Shown: positions 63,871-64,000 of the stretch, one piece after another
How positions within the stretch are numbered: the first letter of the stretch is position 1
How the letters are laid out: each line of letters begins with the position of its first letter
Assembly (NCBI RefSeq): GCF_000661915.1
Contig: NZ_CP007509.1
Span: 682,001 to 746,000, forward strand
Length of the DNA: 64,000 nt
Direction of reading: 5' to 3'
Origin: Stutzerimonas decontaminans
GTDB taxonomy: Bacteria; Pseudomonadota; Gammaproteobacteria; Pseudomonadales; Pseudomonadaceae
Position numbers and translations under genes: made by a program
Notes under the pieces: model-generated
What the model saw: only the letters and a program-made list of their open reading frames with translations
Database searches by the model: none
Told to the model about the DNA's origin: nothing

Positions 63871-64000
63871 CCGCCTTCGGCGGAAACTTCGGCTGGTGCA
63901 GGCCCAGGCGCATGGCCTCGCGCACCATGGCCATGATGTCCCGCTGGGCCAGGTCGAACAGCTGCTTGAGGTCCGGCAGGACGAAGTACAGCGGCTGCAG
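63866..64000 (-). CDS. phhA: PhhA, phenylalanine-4-hydroxylase (partial, C-terminus only)
   Basis: The minus strand from the right edge reads in frame for 44 codons to TAG at 63866-63868: LQPLYFVLPDLKQLFDLAQRDIMAMVREAMRLGLHQPKF then PPKAA. This matches the C-terminal helix and tail of Pseudomonas PhhA. The catalytic part lies outside the window. It heads the phhABC cluster; the stop codon is within a dispersed repeat. Confidence 0.85.
   Translation of the reverse strand: MQPLYFVLPDLKQLFDLAQRDIMAMVREAMRLGLHQPKFPPKAA

Overview
The window is a GC-rich, densely coded chromosomal segment of a Pseudomonas-type gammaproteobacterium, most likely of the stutzeri group (Stutzerimonas). This rests on gene content (HBM chemoreceptor, katB-ankB, phhABC, dksA2-zigA, FtnA-type bacterioferritin), on the codon and GC pattern, and on short dispersed REP-like repeats. 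I see no rRNA, tRNA, CRISPR array, integrase or insertion sequence, so most of it looks like ordinary host chromosome. Both edges cut genes: a TatD-family nuclease (C-terminus missing, left) and phhA (only the last 44 codons present, right).

Layout. 1-3.2 kb: tatD-like gene, small protein, ada, RIO kinase. 3.4-9.0 kb: tripartite RND efflux operon (MFP-RND-OMF, minus strand). 9.3-13.5 kb: FtnA-type ferritin, HBM chemoreceptor, and a malate:quinone oxidoreductase with a lipoprotein signal. 13.8-17.0 kb: copper homeostasis (cueR, copA, copZ) with two CueR operators. 17.0-19.0 kb: TetR regulator divergent from a Bcr/CflA exporter. 19.3-21.3 kb: adenine/adenosine deaminase and a YigZ-type protein, separated by a non-coding stretch with DnaA boxes. 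21.5 kb: Cys-rich copper-storage protein. 21.9-24.1 kb: zinc-starvation operon dksA2-zigA-DUF1826 behind a Zur-like box. 24.3-29.6 kb: rutABCDEF plus divergent rutR. 29.7-42.8 kb: accessory enzymes, transporters and regulators (VOC, MFS, GlxA-type AraC, old yellow enzyme, ArsR, AraC, AhpD-like, methyltransferase, EamA, sorbosone-dehydrogenase-like lipoprotein, diguanylate cyclase). 43.3-49.4 kb: translationally coupled operon of a 2OG-Fe(II) oxygenase, a VOC protein and a complete BMP-type nucleobase/nucleoside ABC importer. 50-54.5 kb: a second diguanylate cyclase, NYN-LOTUS protein, CSD-DUF1294 protein, a REP cluster, YjdM and a thioesterase. 54.9-60.6 kb: di-haem cytochrome c, codBA, katB-ankB. 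60.6-64 kb: cynS, a PhyH-type dioxygenase and phhC-phhB-(phhA).

The unifying theme I would draw attention to is nitrogen-controlled nucleobase use. The rut operon and the oxygenase-VOC-BMP importer operon share a promoter module: a 40-bp block (33 of 40 bases identical by eye) holding an NtrC-type dyad (GCAC-N7-GTGC) and a RutR-like GACCA box, placed exactly 55 bp upstream of a GG-N10-GC sigma-54 element in both. codBA and the deaminase gene also carry sigma-54-like and RutR-like sites. The window has no rutG, so the BMP importer together with the oxygenase may be the uptake and processing arm for a pyrimidine (for example thymine, by analogy with fungal thymine-7-hydroxylase) feeding Rut. 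That assignment is inference; the shared promoter architecture is visible in the sequence.
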